Positions 1 to 10,117 of a stretch of 64,000 bases of DNA are shown piece by piece; positions within the stretch are counted from its first letter, which is position 1, and each line of letters opens with the position of its first letter. Under the pieces are notes generated by a model. The model had not been told where the DNA came from. It saw nothing but the letters and a program-made list of their open reading frames with translations, and did no database searches. The stretch is from Sporodiniella umbellata (Eukaryota; Mucoromycota; Mucoromycetes; Mucorales; Rhizopodaceae). The translations under genes and the position numbers were made by a program. Location: the NCBI GenBank assembly GCA_025677835.1, contig JAIXMR010000002.1:273501-337500 (forward strand), written 5' to 3'.

Positions 1-813
1 AATCATCAATATCAACAAGGCGGTCACCAACAGGGCAACCATCAACAAGGAAGCCATCAGCAATATCAGCATCAGGAGCACCATCAGAACAACTCATATC
101 ATCCTTCGGTCGATGTAGACGACGATGAGCATTATTCCTCTTTGCGTCAGAAGGCCCATGTGGAAGCAGAGAAGAGAAACGATCTGTATTCTCGTAGCCA
201 AGCTGCCTATCAAGAAGGAGATGGCGGTCTTGGTAAAATTAATATTGGGCAATTGTAACACAAAGCCATTGATATCTATTTATTTTTATAGCCAAAGACC
301 TCTCTGTGCAAGGACACGAGCACGATGAAAAAATGAAAGACTATAATAGACAAGCAGCTGAATATATATATTCAAGTAAAAAGAAAAGTCAGATACAAAG
401 TAGAAAAAGCCTAAAAAAACAATATAGGAAAGAACGAAGGACGACCTGTCAACGAAATTGATTTACACGGTCTATTTGTTGCCGAAGCCAAAGAAAAGGT
501 AGAAGAAGCGATCAAGCGATGCAAATCTTCTGGACAAGAGAACTTAGTCATTATTGTTGGAAAGGGTCTTCATAGCCCTGGTAAGTTTTGACTGGTATCG
601 TTTAATAAACTCACAAATACCATGATAGGACAAATCGCCAAATTAAAGCCCGCCATTATTGATTTAGTTAAAAAACACAATGTCAGTTGTCAACCCAATA
701 TTCCTAACCCTGGTTGCCTCTTTATCGAATTTGGTAAAGGTACAGGTGACCTCTCTTGGCTTGATAGGTTCGCTGACAGGGTTGGAAATGGTGAGAACTG
801 TCATATCATGTAA
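1..813 (+). CDS. Smr-domain protein with DUF1771 (5' partial)
   Basis: The reading frame is open from base 1, so the start lies outside the window. Exons are 1-232, 292-375, 428-580 and 629-813, all joined in frame by GT-AG introns, giving 217 visible residues. The first 40 residues are rich in His and Gln. A DUF1771 segment follows, with LRQKAHVEAEKR, then SQAAYQEGDGGLAKDLS and GHEHDEKMKDYN. After it comes an Smr domain with the EIDLHGL motif (the DLH signature) and the glycine-rich IIVGKGLHSPG segment; the tail is poor in known motifs. In characterised families Smr domains bind or cut nucleic acid, and DUF1771 usually precedes them in eukaryotic proteins. A role in mRNA or DNA quality control is plausible but inferred. 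The His/Gln-rich part could be a disordered linker. Confidence 0.85.
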
Positions 814-2676
814 AATGCTTCATTTTGATTCAGGAAATCACAAGCTTTCAAATACGAAGTAGAAATATCAATTACAGTTTATTTTTAATCAAGCTCTAAA
901 CCCTGGGGTCAATAAAATAAGGGTCCTTTTTTTAAATACAGGCCTCAAACAGTATCTACAGTTCGCTTTTCATCCAGGAGAAATTCTATGATGAGGTATC
1001 TCTCAGGGTATAAAAGCTTATATAAATATACATAAATATGCATATAGTCCAATATGAAGGGCACTTGATCAATTTTAAACTTCTCGAATGACTACAGTGA
1101 TTTGCTTTTAAAAATTAGCATTTTCTAAAATAGAAATTGAAGTTTTTATTCGACCAATCAAGAATTTCTTAGCGCGCTCAAGCTTTTTTCTGGCCAATCA
1201 AGTTTTTTTAGGCGTAATCGTTTTCGTTGCCATTCCATTTTTTGAAAACGGCAGTTACATCGTATAGCATACTGTTGGGTTCTTTTTAATCGCAAGTTTC
1301 TATCAAAACCCCTATTTTTTCTTAAATAATAAACTAGATTGCTTAATTAAGAAAACATGGCTTATAGAGATTGTATGAGAAGTTTGCTGGACACGTATAA
1401 TAAGTAATATATGAAGCAAGTATTTACCCTAATAGAATGCCATTTCTAGAAATAAAAAAATACTTGTACAAAAAATAAATACACCAAGCTCGCTAGCTAA
1501 TAGAAAATTCGCAAAAGAGAACAACTACTTTAATATTAAAAAGAAATAAATGCACAAGTAAACGAGATCAAAGAAGGCTATACTTACGATTGTTATTTTT
1601 TAAAAGCGACATTAGAAAAAAATATCGACTGTAACAAAAATAGATTAATAGTATTAAGTTAGCAACTGTAAATAATACGAGGGAAGTTTATCAAAAAAAA
1701 AAAAAAAAAAAAAAAAAACAGAAGTCGGGTTGTGTGTAATAGATATAGTAAAAAAAAGCTATAAAGCATCAAACTCCAATCCTAAAATAAATGGATCTAT
1801 ACTATCAAAGAACAAAAAAAAAATTGGGCTTATATTCTAGTATATATACGAAATGCGCCAACAAAATAATAGATAGAGAATATATAAACAAGCTTCATTT
1901 GCTTTATGGCAAAACAAAAGCAGATTTTTAAAAAGCCGAGAAATATCATCTAAAGTTAATAATAACCTAAGCCTAAGAAACAAAGACTGCAAACTCTTTA
2001 TATACATTCAAAAAGATAAACAAAACAAGTAAAGAATCTTCAATGAAATATATGGGCGCTAGTTTATGACAAGTTTAGGGTTCAAGTCTTGGTAACATTT
2101 TCGAACAAAAAAAAACGCACTAGAAGCATGTTATTTAATCAAGTTGCTTTGTCAAAAACCGAAACAGTTCCTGTATTAATGTCTTGTATACTACCAGTAA
2201 ATACAGGAGCTTGAAGTCTATGTTCAGTTTTTAATAAAAAGTAAACACGAGGATATGTCAAGAATTGACAATTAAAAGTGCTGTAAAATTGAGGTTTTAA
2301 CGCTTTTATTTTATTATACTTATTTCTTATCCCACTGTAAGCGGTTTCAAGCTTTTTTTCTCTAAAGAGGTAGAAAACAAAGAATATATTAATACATTTT
2401 CTCTTCTCATAGTTGTTGCTTCGGTTAAGCAACAATCGCAAAAAAAGGCTTCGTTTGTTTCATTTTTTTTTTTCTGTTATATAATAACAGCTGCTACATA
2501 TTAGCAGTAATATCTCTACGTATATCGGCTTTGGGTATCAAAGAGAAGTATTGCATGTAGTCAGTCTCCCGAATTTGTGTAATTTTAACAAAATCCGACG
2601 TCGGGTAGTTGCTTAAAATGTTTCTTGATGTGACTTTATAAAATTGCTCTTTCTCTTTTATACATTTTCCTTTAGC
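814..2676. other. Gene-poor AT-rich spacer with a dispersed repeat
   Basis: No spliced gene could be built here. The stretch holds one copy of a diverged dispersed repeat (about 1300-1635), an uninterrupted A run at 1693-1718 and several shorter homopolymers. The minus-strand frames of 100 and 70 codons at 2139-2441 and 2494-2706 have no recognisable motif and a low-complexity look. The 3' untranslated region of the Smr gene and the promoter of Prp3 must lie at its two ends. Confidence 0.6.
1300..1635. repeat. Dispersed repeat, copy A
   Basis: The segment 1466-1635 aligns by eye with 21304-21479. Both contain AACAACTACTTTAATAT followed by a near-identical stretch around GAAGGCTATACTT and GATTGTTATTTTT, and both end in TGTAAC. 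Weaker matching continues leftward to about 1300, including a shared TTGCTGGA block and TTTCTAT followed by CCCCTA. The copies differ by many substitutions and small indels, so this is an old repeat, perhaps a relic of a transposable element. No terminal repeats or target-site duplications were identified. Confidence 0.65.
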
Positions 2677-4651
2677 ATGTCCGATCCTGGGGTAAAAAAG
2701 ACACAAACATTGCTTTTACTTGACTAAAAGTTGGTGATAGAGGGCTCTTATTGATGCGAAAAAAGCCGAAATGCGAGCTAGGCTAGCAAGGTTTCAAAAC
2801 AGAGATGCGGCAACACAGCGAATGTTTCAAAGAGAATCAGAGCCAGAACCGGAAGCTCCCAAAAAACCTCAACAGCCAAAACCTGTAACTCAGAAGTCTC
2901 AATCATTTACACCTAAACCTCCAGTAGCGTCTGGCGGCCCTTCAGGGTTAAATTTAATTGAGCTTCAACGACGCATTGCAGATACCAAGAACAGATTGTT
3001 GCAAACAAATAATGCTGTAAAAAATATTAAATTTAACTTCTGTTACTATCCAAAGGTACTTAAAGTACATTTTAGTCTAGAACAACACCTGGCGGCCCAT
3101 ATAGAGTAAACGATTTAAAGCCACCTGCAATTCCTTTAGATGAATCTGGCCAAATTGACCTCAAAGCGATGATGGACAAAGGCATCATACCCAGAAGAGA
3201 AACACCCAATTCATTGGTATACACTAGAAAAGCTTGAAGATCACTGCCTAATGTATTTTGTGTTGTTCTCTTAGGCTAAACAAAAGAAGGCAGTTAAAAA
3301 AACACTGCCCATTAGTGAAGTACCATCTGATTACTCCAATCCTTCCAAAAACCCTTATTTTGATCCCTCCATGGAAGTCAAAGTAGCACCAGTAGAACGC
3401 CGGAGCCGTCAGTTGAAGTTTGTACAGCCTGGTAAATTCATAGCCATTGCGGAAAAAGAGAGAGGGCGTATACAGTTGGACAAACTGAAACAGGAGATTA
3501 CTGAAAGTGTTAAGAGAGCCGGTATGCAGACTGAATTTGACGTTTCCGATAAAGCTATTAAGGTAAGTAGAGATTGATTTTTATGATTGAAAACACCTAA
3601 CAAAACAGTAAAGAGAGATGCACCTCCAGCAGTTGAGTGGTGGGACGCGCCTTTTACTGCCAACAAAACATATGACGATCTGGATGAGATTTACCCTGAA
3701 AAGTACGATAACTTAGTTACTATGTATGTACACCATCCAGTACCAACACGACCTCCAAGTGAAGTAAATGCAGTTCCTGTAATCAAGTCAGTTATGCTGA
3801 CAACTAAAGAGCGTAAAAAACTGAGAAGACAAAAGAGAGCTGAGGAGCAGAAAGACAAACGAGATAAGATTCGACTGGGTCTGATTGAGCCTGACTTACC
3901 TAAGGTGAAGATTAGTAACCTTATGCGCGTTTTGGGAGAAGAAGCAATACAAGATCCCACTAAAGTAGAGGCAAGAGTACGCAGAGAAATGCAGCAACGT
4001 CAAAAGTTGCATGAAAAAGCTAATGAACAGCGCAAACTAACACCAGAAGAAAGAAGAGCTAAAATTTCCAACAAAATAAAAGAAGATCAAAGAATCAGTA
4101 ATGAGATTGCTGTTTTTAAGTAAGTTTAAAAGCTGCAACTAAAAAGGCCACTCTCAAAACAAGAAGTACTAACATGCCTTTATAGAATCAAGTCATGCTC
4201 ACACCCTAAGCATCGCTATAAAATTGAAGTGAACGCTCAACAGCACCAGCTTACAGGCATGGTGATCAACAATCCTAAATGTAATATCGTAATTGTAGAA
4301 GGAGGGCCTAAAGGTATCAAGGCTTACAAAAAGCTGATGTTGAGGCGTATTGACTGGAATGACATGCCTGCACCCAAGAACCTTGAAAGTGATGAAACAG
4401 CCATGGAAGTCGATCAACCTACTAATAGCTATGGTCTTCAGGAAGGAGAGCAGAACAGTTGTTATTTAGTGTGGGCAGGGCAAGTGAAAAGCAAATCTTT
4501 CAAGAAGTTTACATGGCGCACTTTTGAAAGCGAGAAGATGGCAAGAGAAGAGCTGAGTAAATGGCAGGTCGAAAATTATTGGGATGCAGCTATGATGGCT
4601 TCTGATGAAGAACTAGCCGCTCGACAGCCCGCATTTTTTGATCAAAATTAA
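2677..4651 (+). CDS. PRP3: U4/U6 snRNP protein Prp3
   Basis: Prp3 is a core U4/U6.U5 tri-snRNP protein needed for pre-mRNA splicing in the nucleus. Exons are 2677-2691, 2741-3016, 3076-3216, 3275-3562, 3614-4119 and 4186-4651, giving 563 residues. The first exon encodes only MSDPG; it was chosen because the next frame has a stop upstream and the 49-nt intron 2692-2740 joins in phase. The middle region carries the conserved PRP3 block (YFDPSM, VEWWDAPF, and a stretch ending in KISNKIKEDQ). The C-terminal ferredoxin-like DUF1115 domain has HRYKIEVNAQQ, NIVIVEGGPKGIKAYKKLM and RIDWNDM, which in the family contacts U4 snRNA. A Pro/Gln-rich linker sits near residues 40-70. Length is somewhat shorter than animal PRPF3. 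Identification is firm; the exact 5' exon is likely rather than proven. Confidence 0.93.
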
Positions 4652-4769
4652 AGAATAAAAAATAATTTCTCCCGGACCATGCAGAATCGGAATTTGAATG
4701 TATCAATCAAAGGTTGGAAGAGAACCTCGTTGGGGTATACTTTCTCCTCTTTTACGTGAACTAAGAAAA

Positions 4770-5320
4770 ATGGTAAAGATCCCACCCCTAAATACATAAC
4801 ACATCCATCCATCTGTACATCCAACAACAAAAGCGACTGCAGAAAGGAATGGAGCAAAGCAGAGTCCACAAAAGCGCACGATAAAAAAGGATTTCTGGAT
4901 GGAATATAGAAAGAGCAAAAATTAAAAACCAATTTTTACGTTATAGGTCAACATTCCCAAGACCAGAAACACCTTCTGTAAGGGCGTTAAGTGCAGAAAG
5001 CACACTGCTCACAAGGTCACTCAATACAAGGCCGGTAAAGCTTCCCTTTTCGCTCAAGGTAAGAGACGTTATGACCGTAAGCAATCCGGTTATGGTGGTC
5101 AAACCAAGCCCGTGTTCCACAAGAAGGCTAAGACCACCAAGAAGGTTGTCCTTCGTCTCGAATGTACCTGTAAGTCATGCATTTTAGAATGTGTTGATAT
5201 GTGATTATTCATTGTTTTGTAATAGCTTGCAAGTACAAGATGCAACTTGCTCTCAAGAGATGTAAGCACTTCGAATTGGGTGGTGACAAGAAGACCAAGG
5301 GTGCTGCTCTCGTTTTCTAA
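4770..5320 (+). CDS. RPL42: 60S ribosomal protein eL42 (L44/L36a family)
   Basis: Exons are 4770-4772, 4947-5169 and 5226-5320, giving 106 residues, the same length as the yeast protein. Exon 1 is the ATG alone, followed by a 174-nt intron that ends right before GTC AAC; an ATG-only first exon is the simplest way to begin this protein because no in-frame ATG precedes VNIPKTR. The zinc-ribbon cysteines are visible ([11 protein letters not shown] and LECTSCKYK) with the family tail [11 protein letters not shown]. The protein sits near the E site of the large subunit. Codons are strongly biased to C- or T-ending highly expressed forms, unlike the neighbouring genes. Residue 56 is proline (QTKPVFHKK), the form linked in yeasts to cycloheximide sensitivity. 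Confidence 0.95.
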
Positions 5321-5425
5321 ACGACCAAAACAAAGCTGCTCTTAATAAAAAAAAAACATAGTCTACATTTATTGTCTAGTTTTATATTTATATTTATGAT
5401 CAAACACAATAATTTTCTATTTTCT

Positions 5426-7383
5426 TTAATTGACAGCTACACCACGACCGTGTTTATTTGTAAAACTTGAGTGCAAAGTAACCGCGTTGAAATCACCTAT
5501 TGTTGTCCTAGCAATTTCAGCCATACTCTGAGCATCCAAAATGAGCAAGAAGCAGGAGTCTGATCCGTTTTGGCTAGTGTTGACAATGGACATGATAACA
5601 CCTTCATCTTCCTGCTGACTATCCGGATGTGGGACAAAGATAGGCTCAGCACATGAACAGCCAGGCTCGTCCCAAATTTTAGCTGGACTGGCTTTATCGG
5701 TGTTTGGACCCAAATAAGTTTGTTCTAAATCAAGTTTGATTAAGCCATTGACTACAGCTCCAGAAGAGTAAGAGGGGGCAAATCGAGACTCACAGACTCC
5801 CCAACAATAGCGGTACTTTTTAAGATTGTATTTTGGATTGAACCGAGGCATTTCGATATCGTGGCCAATGACTGTATACGAGGCTACACGACGCTTGTTG
5901 TATGTAGTAAAGTGAGACGGGAGGAAGTTTGACCAGGAGGATGACCAAGACGTCGCTTTTTTTGGCGGTATGGGAACTTGACCTAAACGATAGCGACGAA
6001 ACTGTGAAGGTGCGATTTGAGACTCTCGGTTGTCTGTATTCTTGACAAAACGGGCAGGCTGGACACGGTCCAAATCCATTTTGCCCGAGGGGAGCTTTCC
6101 TAGTTCAAAGCTGGCATCGACAATATCCGTATTCTCGTACATACAGTAGTCCATGAAGATCACGCGCTCTTTACGGCCACCAGGCAAATCAATTTCTTCA
6201 TCCCATGCATTAGCAGAGTGAAAGGAGAAGCAAGGGTCAGCATCATAGGTAGCTACATGTTCACCTGTATGTCTGTCTACAACATGAAACAAAGTATGCC
6301 GAGTTTTATCCCAGTAGAAGGTTTGATAAGCTGATGAGTAATAGATAGCAGAAAGACCACCAAATGAATAGTAGTAAGGGAAGTTTGGTATAATAATATA
6401 ATTTTGCGTCATACTAAAGGAATGAATGTAGGAAGGCTTCAACGCTTCCATCGTCTTCCAAGCCCCCAAGTGGCGTCGAATAGGTTCGTGGAGTCTTGGT
6501 ACTGGAGCCTCTTTTTCTTCTGTATCCGAAGGCAAATATGGTCCAAGAGCAAATGTCTGGAAAGCAGGAAAGGGGCCAAGTTTGACCATAAAATTAACAT
6601 ACTCGTCTCTCTCTTCATCATATTGGTGATGAGAAGCACAGAGCTGACCGTCCAGTTGCTCGCTAACGTGACCATAGGTAAACATTTTGATTGGCTCTAT
6701 TATGAAGTTAGTTTTATGTTTCATAGCACAGAATGTACCTAATGTTTTGCTATCAACTGCCTGTAACGTATTTGCATCTCTCTTGACCACCAAAGCTTCG
6801 CCTCGCTTAATTCCAGTCTCTTTTTCAAGGCGCTCACCCAAGGGAAAGTTAGGAGTGATAGTGACATTAACCATATCAAATTCTGGGTCATGCTCTTGTA
6901 TAGCTGCATTCGAACCAAACTTGGATATGTGATGATAAACAGATTGGATTCGACCAAATATGGTTTTGCATGGATCAGGGCCAAACGTTAAAAGAGTAGG
7001 GTCGCGCTCGCCTATTCTTCTCTCTACACCATGTGAAGTATGTCGTGAATTATATTCAACAGTCTGTTTCTCTCCAGATATTTCAAATCGATGAAGCATG
7101 GCCAGTCCGTCAAACGGATGCCCTATATGATACGTGTCACCGTTGTCTAATAGTATATTGTAACGACCAGCACCTATCGTTTGAAGTCAGAACTATATCT
7201 ATTTTATCTTGTTTTATTTTTCTAACCCGATCTATACATAGACCCATTCACCCAACTGGGGATTTTGCCCTCAATTTTAAGCTGAATAGGTATTTCACAA
7301 GAAGGTACATTCTTAAATCCAACAGGGGATGGGGCTGCTATAAGTTTTTCTTGGTTTGGGTTATCTTGAGCGAGCGTGATCAT
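5426..7383 (-). CDS. Carotenoid cleavage oxygenase (RPE65/CCD family)
   Basis: Exons (minus) are 7383-7227 and 7173-5426, giving 634 residues. The family cleaves a double bond of carotenoids or apocarotenals using Fe(II) held by four histidines. Candidates for all four are present: His234 or 235 in ASHHQYDEERDEYVNF, His303 in YIHSFSMTQNY, His371 in FSFHSANAWDEE and His620 in TLHSSF. N-terminal GHPFDGLAMLHRF is also typical. There is no signal peptide. In Mucorales such enzymes cut beta-carotene or its fragments on the way to trisporoid sex pheromones; which bond this one cuts cannot be told from sequence alone. Start 7383 was preferred over an upstream in-frame Met at 7491 because the extension is hydrophobic and unlike the family. 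It lies tail-to-tail with RPL42. Confidence 0.92.
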
Positions 7384-7500
7384 TGTTTGCTTTGGTTGGA
7401 AAAGGTAAAGTAAAAACACAAGAACGTCGAAAAGTACTCTATTTGGCACTTTACTCTTTTTATACGTGATTAAAGTTATACGAATATACACACACTCATT

Positions 7501-7532
<32 letters not shown>

Positions 7533-8694
7533 CGATCGTGCCTCTATTTCATTGTAGTTTATTTGTGGTTATTCAAGACAAAGAAAAGCTAAAAAAAGCC
7601 CCAGGGGAACAGCATGAATTTCATTATTCTCCGATCTGTGTCTGTGTTTTGGCTATCTTTGGGAGATGTAACACTTATCAATGTAATACGCTAAAGCGTT
7701 ATTCTTTATTTACTACTCCTTTTGTAAATTAAATGCCTGACGTTGCATGGTTAAAATAGGGAGGGGGGATTCCTTGATTGATTCTTTGTTTTGTTCCTTT
7801 TTACTAGCAGACAATTAGGAAATGAAATAATGTAGATCGAATGATTGTAAGGAATAACAATAATAAAAACTTAGTGCAATGAAAAAGCTTGTATGAGCTT
7901 ACAAATAAAAAGAATAAATTTGATCACAACATAAAATTTAAGTTAAAAAAAAAGCCTTTCTCTTGTTTTTAGCAAAAGAACCAAGCCCTCAGTGTTTTTG
8001 GCGTTTGACCTCGACGTATTGCAACAAGACCCCTTTAGACTTATTTAAAGATAACTCTTTAAGTTCCATGCATGTACATGTCTCTTTTACTAAACTGTAT
8101 GTTATTTTGCAATATTAGTGCAACGTGTTTTGTTTTTATTCTTTTTTTGAAAAATATAGTTAAAGTTTGTGATTTTAATAGAGAGCGGGTCTGTAACTGA
8201 AGTAATATAATCAACTTGCGAATCATGTCAGGTACTCCGCTAAACACAATGATATTATCTATTGACAGTTTCAGTAGTTTCTAGAAAATGAGCCAAGTAT
8301 TTATAACTTGTATATGGTAGTTGAGAGCAAGAAAAGTTTCACTGATTTTTACGAAACCATTAACTAATTCGAGGCAGTGTAAGGTTCAAAGTTTTGTTTG
8401 TCTCACTAGACTGTATGTACCTTATCAGACCCATCGCGTGATATCAATCAGGGCTGCTCTTAGCTGTGAAGTCGTATGTAGTATGTTACGTTGTATACAC
8501 GGATAGTCTTGTGCTAAAAAATGTCAAGTGTGAATACTTTGCTAGTTCTTCTATGCGGGTATAAAACTTCAAGCTGAATACGAACTTTGCTTGCTAATCT
8601 AAGCATAACATAACGTACTATTGACTAAAACAGTATTGTTGCAGAAAAGAGTTACTTTATTTAATGTTTATATTCTAAATATGAATCGTTTTAT
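7384..8694. other. Spacer between the carotenoid oxygenase promoter and the DnaJ 3' end
   Basis: No coding exon was supported. It must contain the oxygenase promoter at its left end. An (AT)n-(GT)n dinucleotide run lies at 7500-7533, about 120 bp upstream of that start. The short frames at 8059-8247 and 8321-8506 have no motif and no splice partners. Confidence 0.6.
7500..7533. repeat. (TA)n(TG)n microsatellite
   Basis: Ten or so TA units run directly into seven or so TG units, upstream of the carotenoid oxygenase start. The position in the promoter is seen; any regulatory role is not. Confidence 0.9.
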
Positions 8695-9996
8695 CTAAAG
8701 TTCTTGGTGTACTAGTTTGGGCATGTCACTGGGGTATTTAGTTCCTTGGCTTAAACCTACGAAACAAAGATGAATGGATTGATATTAAATATCCTATGTA
8801 CTATACATTCGATGGCCTCTTGATTGATTTCAGTGGGAAAAACAACTTGATATTCAACAAACAGATCACCATGTCTGTGCTCGTTGTCCTCTAAAGGCAT
8901 TCCTTGTCCTTTGATTGTTTGCACAAACCCATACTGAGTAATCCCATCTCTTTTAAGCTCTACTTTCGAATGATCCAAATGTGTAAGGGACTTACTAAAC
9001 CCAACCAATGCTTCAATAAGTGTAATGTGTTGAATTGTATACAAGTTATCGCCTCTTCTTTCAAATGTAGGGTGAGGTGCGGTATTGACCACAAATACAA
9101 CATTTCCAGGAATTGTGTCAGGATATTCATCTGATTCTTCTTCCAGTGTCTAGGCGCAACTAGTTAGTATCAAAACTGAAAGTGTTTCTGTCTACTTACA
9201 ATGCTTTTCCCGTTCTGCATGCCCTTTTCAATACGAACTGTATAGTTTTCATTTCCTCTGGCAACCTTTTTTCCAGAGCATACAGGACAAACATGTTTAA
9301 TCTTCTTTCCTTTGCCTCCACAATCATGACAGTGCTGCTGGAATTGTTGAACCATACCAGGACCCATTTGGATACGCTTGATTACCATACCGTGTCCGTC
9401 GCAAGTGCCGCAGGTCTCTATATCTTCAGGTCGACGTGCTCCGCTTCCTTGACATTTTTCGCATAAAACTTGTTTGGCGATATCCATTTCAACATTAGCC
9501 CCATTATATAAATCTTCCAAAGATACTTCTAAAGGAACTGTGACATCAGGCCCGCGATTCTCTTGTTGTTGTCTTTGTCTACTTCCACCGCCAAAGAAAT
9601 GCGAAAAGATGTCGAAAGGATCGTGGAAAGGGCTTCCACCTCCACCTCCTTGATTTTGTTTAAGTCCATCTTCGCCATAACGATCATAGATGCTCCTTTT
9701 TTCGTCATCCATCAGCACCTCATAAGCTACAATATATGATGAGTGTTATGATAGGTGACAGCTGTATATCTGCATTCTTTAGCTATACCGTTTGCAATTT
9801 CCATAAATTTTTGTTCTGCGCTTTTATCGTTTGGATTTTTGTCAGGGTGATAAACTCTGGAAAGTTTTTTGTAATGTCGTTTGATCTGTGCTTTTTGTGC
9901 ATCTCTAGGAACGTCTAAAACCTCGTAATAGTCTTTTGCACATACAAGAGCCGTAAATAAAAATACAGCCAACAGGGCCAAAGTTAAAGAACGCAT
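8695..9996 (-). CDS. ER-lumenal DnaJ/Hsp40 co-chaperone (Scj1/DNAJB11-like)
   Basis: Exons (minus) are 9996-9789, 9726-9200, 9149-8807 and 8756-8695, giving 379 residues. Residues 1-20 form a signal peptide (hydrophobic core [14 protein letters not shown]). The J domain follows with HPD at 50-52, then a Gly/Phe-rich linker. A cysteine-rich domain has four CxxCxGxG-type repeats ([32 protein letters not shown]). The peptide-binding beta domain comes next ([15 protein letters not shown]). The final 62-nt exon, joined by an in-phase intron at 8757-8806, ends in HQEL, a variant of the HDEL retrieval signal. Together these place it in the ER lumen, where the family stimulates BiP/Kar2. If the last intron were not removed the protein would end in an unrelated tail at 8757. 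Confidence 0.9.
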
Positions 9997-10117
9997 CTTT
10001 TTATCTGTGCACGTAAAAAAAAAAAAAAAGGGCTTTATCGCTTACGAAAAATCTTCGTGTCTTTTTTTTTTTTAAAAAAAAAATGTATATTTGTTGGAAC
10101 TTTATTGGATAATATTT

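Noticed and set aside
2139..2706. Two minus-strand frames of 100 and 70 codons before PRP3
   Set aside because: No motif, no supported splice partner, and the second overlaps the inferred PRP3 first exon and intron.
6404..6742. A 112-codon plus-strand frame inside the carotenoid oxygenase
   Set aside because: It lies fully antisense to a conserved enzyme exon and has no motif.
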